This document shows positions 32,216 to 35,095 of a stretch of 35,095 nucleotides of DNA, in pieces. The notes under the pieces are model-generated. The model ran no database searches and was not told where the DNA came from. It saw only the letters and a list, made by a program, of their open reading frames with translations. The stretch is taken from contig JACPOW010000124.1 of assembly GCA_016191335.1 (NCBI GenBank), forward strand, positions 1-35,095, in the 5' to 3' direction. The position numbers and the translations under genes are program-made. Each line of letters opens with the position of its first letter. Positions within the stretch are counted from its first letter, which is position 1. This stretch comes from Elusimicrobiota bacterium. Lineage in GTDB: Bacteria; Elusimicrobiota; Elusimicrobia; UBA1565; UBA9628.

Positions 32216-34012
32216 TCAGCGCCGGGCTTCGAGCTCGTTCCAGCGCGCGAACAGGGCCTCGACCCGCTGGCGGGCCTCGTCGAGACGCACCTGCCGCTTG
32301 ATCAGCTCCGGGGCGTCGGTCGCGACGGCCGGGTCCTCGAGCGCCGCGCGGGCCATCGCGGCCTCGTTCTCCGCGGCCTTGATCGCCGCCTCCATCTTCG
32401 ACAGCTCCTTGGCTTCCTTGGGGTCGAGCGGCCGCTTCTCCAGGACCGGCGCGGGCGCGACGGGGTGCATGGCCCCGAGCGAGTCGGATTCCTCGCGGGC
32501 CGCTTCCCACTGCGAGAGGTCGGCGTAGAACCCCGCGTTCCCCTTCCCGTCGAGGGCGAGGATGCGCTGGCTGACGCGCTCGAGCAGGTAGCGGTCGTGG
32601 GTCACGAGCACGAGCGCGCCCGGGAACTCCATCATGCTGTTCTCGAGCACCTCGAGCGACTGGAGGTCGAGGTCGTTGGTGGGCTCGTCGAGCAGGAGGA
32701 TGTCGGCGGGGCGCAGCATGAGGCGGGCGATGAGAACGCGCGCCTGCTCGCCGCCCGAGAGCCGGCTCATCGGGTACTCGAGCTGCTCGGTGCGGAACAG
32801 GAAGCGCTCCGCCCAGCCGTAGACGTGGATGCGCGAGCCCTTGAACTCCACGTGCTCTCCGGCCTCGCACAGGGAGCGCTTCAGCGTCTTGGTCATGTCG
32901 AGCTGCTCGCGGTGCTGGTCGAAGGTCACGACCTTCAGCTGGTCCGCGCGCCGCATCGTCCCCTTGTCAGGGGCGAGCGTCCCGGCGAGCAGCTTGAGCA
33001 AGGTGGACTTGCCGGAGCCGTTCTCGCAGAGCAAGCCCAGCTTGTCTCCCGGCGAGAGCATGAGGTCGAGAGGGCCGAACAGCTTCCGGCCGCCCATGGA
33101 CTTCTCGACGCCGAGGCAGCGCACGAGGCTCTTGCTCTTCCGCTCGGTGGCGTCGAAGTCTATCTCGGTGGCGCGGACCTGGGCGTTGCGGTATTTGAGC
33201 TCGGCGAGGTCGGAGATCATCTCGCCGGCGCGGTCGATGCGGGCCTGCTGCTTGGTGGTGCGCGCCTTCGGGCCTTTGCGCAGCCAGGCGATCTCGCCGC
33301 GCACGGTGTTCTGCATCGTCTGCTGGAGCGTGGCCTGGTGGCTGAACAGCTCCTCGCGCTTCTCGAGGAAGTCGGTGTAGTTGCCCTGGCTCGAGAAGTG
33401 GCCGTCCTCGTAGCGCTTGTTGAGCTCGATGACGCGGTTGCAGACGCGCTGCAGGAAGCTGCGGTCGTGCGTGATGACGAGGAACGCGAAGTCGAGGCTC
33501 GACATGAACCGCTCCAGCCACAGCACGCCCTCGAGGTCGAGGTGGTTCGTCGGCTCGTCGAGGAGGAGGAGGTCCGGCTCGCGGAGGACCTGCGACAGGA
33601 TCGCGAGGCGCTTGCGCCAGCCGCCGGAAAGCTTGTCGACGCGCTGCTCGGGGTCGGCGAAGCCGGACCGCTCCATGCCCGACTCGACGCGCATGTCGAC
33701 CTCCCAGTCCTCGAGGCCCAGGCCCTGGAGCGCCCGGCTCAGCTCGTCGCGGACGGTCCAGCCCTCGCCCACGGCCTCGAAGCGGTCCTGCTGCGCCAGG
33801 TAGCCGACGCGCAGGCCGCGGCGCGCGGCGATCTTGCCCTCGTCGACAGTCTCGAGGCCGGCGAGGATCTTGAGCAAGGTGGACTTGCCCGCGCCGTTGG
33901 GCCCGATCAGGCCGGTGCGCTCGCCCTCGAAGAGCCCGAACGAAAGGCCTTCGAAGAGCGGGCGTATGCCGAAGCTCTTGGTGAGGTTTTGACAGCTGAG
34001 GAGGATCGCCAC
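32216..34012 (-). CDS. uup: Uup-type ABC-F ATPase
   Basis: A 598-residue soluble protein with two ABC domains. First: Walker A GPNGAGKST, signature LSGGWRKR, Walker B LLLLDEPTNHLDLE. Linker: KGPKARTTKQQARIDRA, the interdomain arm of ABC-F proteins that reaches into the ribosomal E site. Second: Walker A ENGSGKST, signature LSGGEQAR, Walker B ILLLDEPTNDLDLQ. The C-terminal ~80 residues form a charged coiled coil, as in Uup. No membrane segments. ABC-F proteins act on stalled ribosomes; Uup also affects precise transposon excision in E. coli. GTG start at 34012. Confidence 0.9.
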   Translation of the reverse strand: MAILLSCQNLTKSFGIRPLFEGLSFGLFEGERTGLIGPNGAGKSTLLKILAGLETVDEGKIAARRGLRVGYLAQQDRFEAVGEGWTVRDELSRALQGLGLEDWEVDMRVESGMERSGFADPEQRVDKLSGGWRKRLAILSQVLREPDLLLLDEPTNHLDLEGVLWLERFMSSLDFAFLVITHDRSFLQRVCNRVIELNKRYEDGHFSSQGNYTDFLEKREELFSHQATLQQTMQNTVRGEIAWLRKGPKARTTKQQARIDRAGEMISDLAELKYRNAQVRATEIDFDATERKSKSLVRCLGVEKSMGGRKLFGPLDLMLSPGDKLGLLCENGSGKSTLLKLLAGTLAPDKGTMRRADQLKVVTFDQHREQLDMTKTLKRSLCEAGEHVEFKGSRIHVYGWAERFLFRTEQLEYPMSRLSGGEQARVLIARLMLRPADILLLDEPTNDLDLQSLEVLENSMMEFPGALVLVTHDRYLLERVSQRILALDGKGNAGFYADLSQWEAAREESDSLGAMHPVAPAPVLEKRPLDPKEAKELSKMEAAIKAAENEAAMARAALEDPAVATDAPELIKRQVRLDEARQRVEALFARWNELEARR

Positions 34013-34065
34013 GGGAAGGACGGAGAGCTTAGCATTTCCCGCACCGGCCCGCTCCCGGGGCGGGG

Positions 34066-35095
34066 CTAACGGAGCTCGGCGCCCGCGTTCTCGAAGGCCG
34101 CGCCGACCTGGCTCTGGATCTCGGCCGCGGTGCCGGGCACCGCGGGCTTGCGCGTCCCGGGCATGATGAGATAACGCACGCTCGCGCTCTGGACGCCTCC
34201 GCTCACGGGGCTCGGGTTGATGCCGACGGCGCGCGCCAGCGCGGGAGACCCCTCGCCCAGGACGCCCTTCGGGCCGATGTCGCCGACGATCGCGTAGGTC
34301 GTCTTGCCGCCGTAGGTGACCGCCGCGTAGTCGCCGAGCTTGACCGCGGGATGCGCCGCCGAGAAGTCGCCGGGGATCACGATGAACGGGACGACGCGCG
34401 CGTTGAGGCTGACGCCGTTCGATTTGAGCGCGGTCTCCCGCTGGTAGGTCGGGTCGCCGTCGCGACCGCCGCCGGGCCCGTCCCCGTCGATGGCCATCTT
34501 GGCCGTGAAGCCGACGAGCGGGACGTTCTTCTTCGTCATGAAGGTCCGCGTCTCGATCACCGCCGGCCCCCCGGGCTTGAGGCTGAACTTCTTCCCGCTG
34601 GGGACGCCCTCCCCGACCTCGGGAGCGCCCGTCTTGGCGGCCGGGCCGGAGGCTTCCGCCTCGCTCGACGCCGAGGCGCCCGAGGCGCCCGCGGCGACGG
34701 AGGCGCCGCCGGCCGCGCCCGCCGCGCCGCCGGATCCGGCATCCACGCCGGCCGGCGTGCCCGCCGACTCCGTGGGCGTCCCGCCCGGCACCGCGCCGCC
34801 CATCCCTCCCGACCCGCCCTTCCCGGCGCCGCCCCCGCCGCCCAGGTCGCCCGGCCCGCCGCCGCCGCCGGAGGACGAGCCGGAGAGCTTGGGCGTCTCG
34901 TTGAGCCCCGGCGCGCGGGAGGAGACGCCGTTGGCGTCCATCGCGCCGAGGCGGGAGGCCCCAGGGGTCGCGCCGCCCGCGACGCCGGACCCGGCGGCGC
35001 GGCCGAAGGAGGACGCGGCGGCGGCCGCGCTCTGCGTGTCGCCGCCGGGCGGGCCGCCGCCGCCGGCGGAACGGATGCCGGCCGCGGGAGCGGGA
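34066..35095 (-). CDS. Gly-rich surface protein with GH75 chitosanase-like domain (5' end beyond window)
   Basis: The frame stays open from the TAG at 34066 to the right edge, so the N-terminus is missing. At least ~342 residues are visible. The first ~200 are Gly/Ala/Ser/Pro-rich (e.g. SSSGGGGGPGDLGGGGG) and probably disordered. The C-terminal ~160 residues match glycoside hydrolase family 75 (fungal-type chitosanase): AKMAIDGDGPGGGRDGDPTY, VPFIVIPGDF, VKLGDYAAVTYGGKTTYAIV, GDIGPKGVLGEGSPALAR and VRYLIMPGT. The DGD and GDIGP-x-GEGS segments hold the acidic residues expected to be catalytic. Bacterial GH75 domains are less common than fungal ones; the substrate could be chitosan or partly de-acetylated peptidoglycan (inference). 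The ATG at 34941 is internal, not the true start. Confidence 0.75.
   Translation of the reverse strand, partial: PAPAAGIRSAGGGGPPGGDTQSAAAAASSFGRAAGSGVAGGATPGASRLGAMDANGVSSRAPGLNETPKLSGSSSGGGGGPGDLGGGGGAGKGGSGGMGGAVPGGTPTESAGTPAGVDAGSGGAAGAAGGASVAAGASGASASSEAEASGPAAKTGAPEVGEGVPSGKKFSLKPGGPAVIETRTFMTKKNVPLVGFTAKMAIDGDGPGGGRDGDPTYQRETALKSNGVSLNARVVPFIVIPGDFSAAHPAVKLGDYAAVTYGGKTTYAIVGDIGPKGVLGEGSPALARAVGINPSPVSGGVQSASVRYLIMPGTRKPAVPGTAAEIQSQVGAAFENAGAELR

Overview
The window is a GC-rich, densely coded bacterial chromosome segment: 34 protein-coding genes or gene ends plus one tRNA, with no gene-free stretch longer than about 150 bp. Lipoproteins, an OmpA-type protein, a PpiD-like periplasmic chaperone and a bactofilin/M23 pair indicate a Gram-negative-type envelope. 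A nifJ-type pyruvate:ferredoxin oxidoreductase indicates ferredoxin-based (anaerobic or facultative) central metabolism. The GC-rich, Ala/Pro/Gly-rich secreted proteins and frequent GTG/TTG starts remind me of the Elusimicrobiota. That is an impression from general knowledge, not a demonstrated placement.

Layout. 1-2769: a possible gene end at the left edge, then a minus-strand run reading MscL channel, OmpA-type lipoprotein, response-regulator/thioesterase fusion, and SUMF1-fold protein. 2805-10597 (plus): HerA-like ATPase, a double FabA-like hotdog protein overlapping a FabZ-like protein, nifJ, and a dihydroorotate-dehydrogenase-like protein. 10599-14743: a minus-strand potassium module (KimA/YdaO-type transporter, short KdpD-like kinase, KdpE regulator, cut-short KdpD-type Usp piece) bracketed by two inverted copies of a ~40-bp repeat. 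14767-16386 (plus): tRNA-Leu(CAA) and two secreted proteins. 16393-22665 (minus): seven tightly packed genes: M23 peptidase, bactofilin, PpiD-like chaperone, PfkB kinase, two ABC exporter components, and a divergent polysaccharide deacetylase. 22783-24708 (plus): a secreted HD/PDE-like protein from a near-consensus, apparently leaderless promoter. 24709-27295: a 28-bp perfect inverted repeat, a YchJ-type SEC-C protein, another dispersed repeat, and an operon of a dienelactone-hydrolase-like enzyme and an HI0933/BaiN-type flavoprotein. 27402-30267 (plus): alaS and a small conserved protein. 30276-35095 (minus): two envelope proteins of unknown function, an ankyrin-repeat lipoprotein, an Uup-type ABC-F ATPase, and a Gly-rich protein with a GH75 chitosanase-like domain that runs off the right edge.

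Cross-cutting signals. (i) Many genes are coupled by 4-nt stop/start overlaps using GTG or TTG (GTGA, TTGA). Several track-level starts had to be moved to find these. (ii) At least six genes have a -10-like hexamer ending 5-7 nt before the start codon and no Shine-Dalgarno sequence, suggesting leaderless transcription. (iii) Four intergenic repeats share the core GGYCTGRC and mostly abut or supply stop codons. They look like a mobile, RAYT/REP-like family, although no transposase lies in the window. The most system-like feature is the KimA + KdpDE potassium module without KdpFABC.
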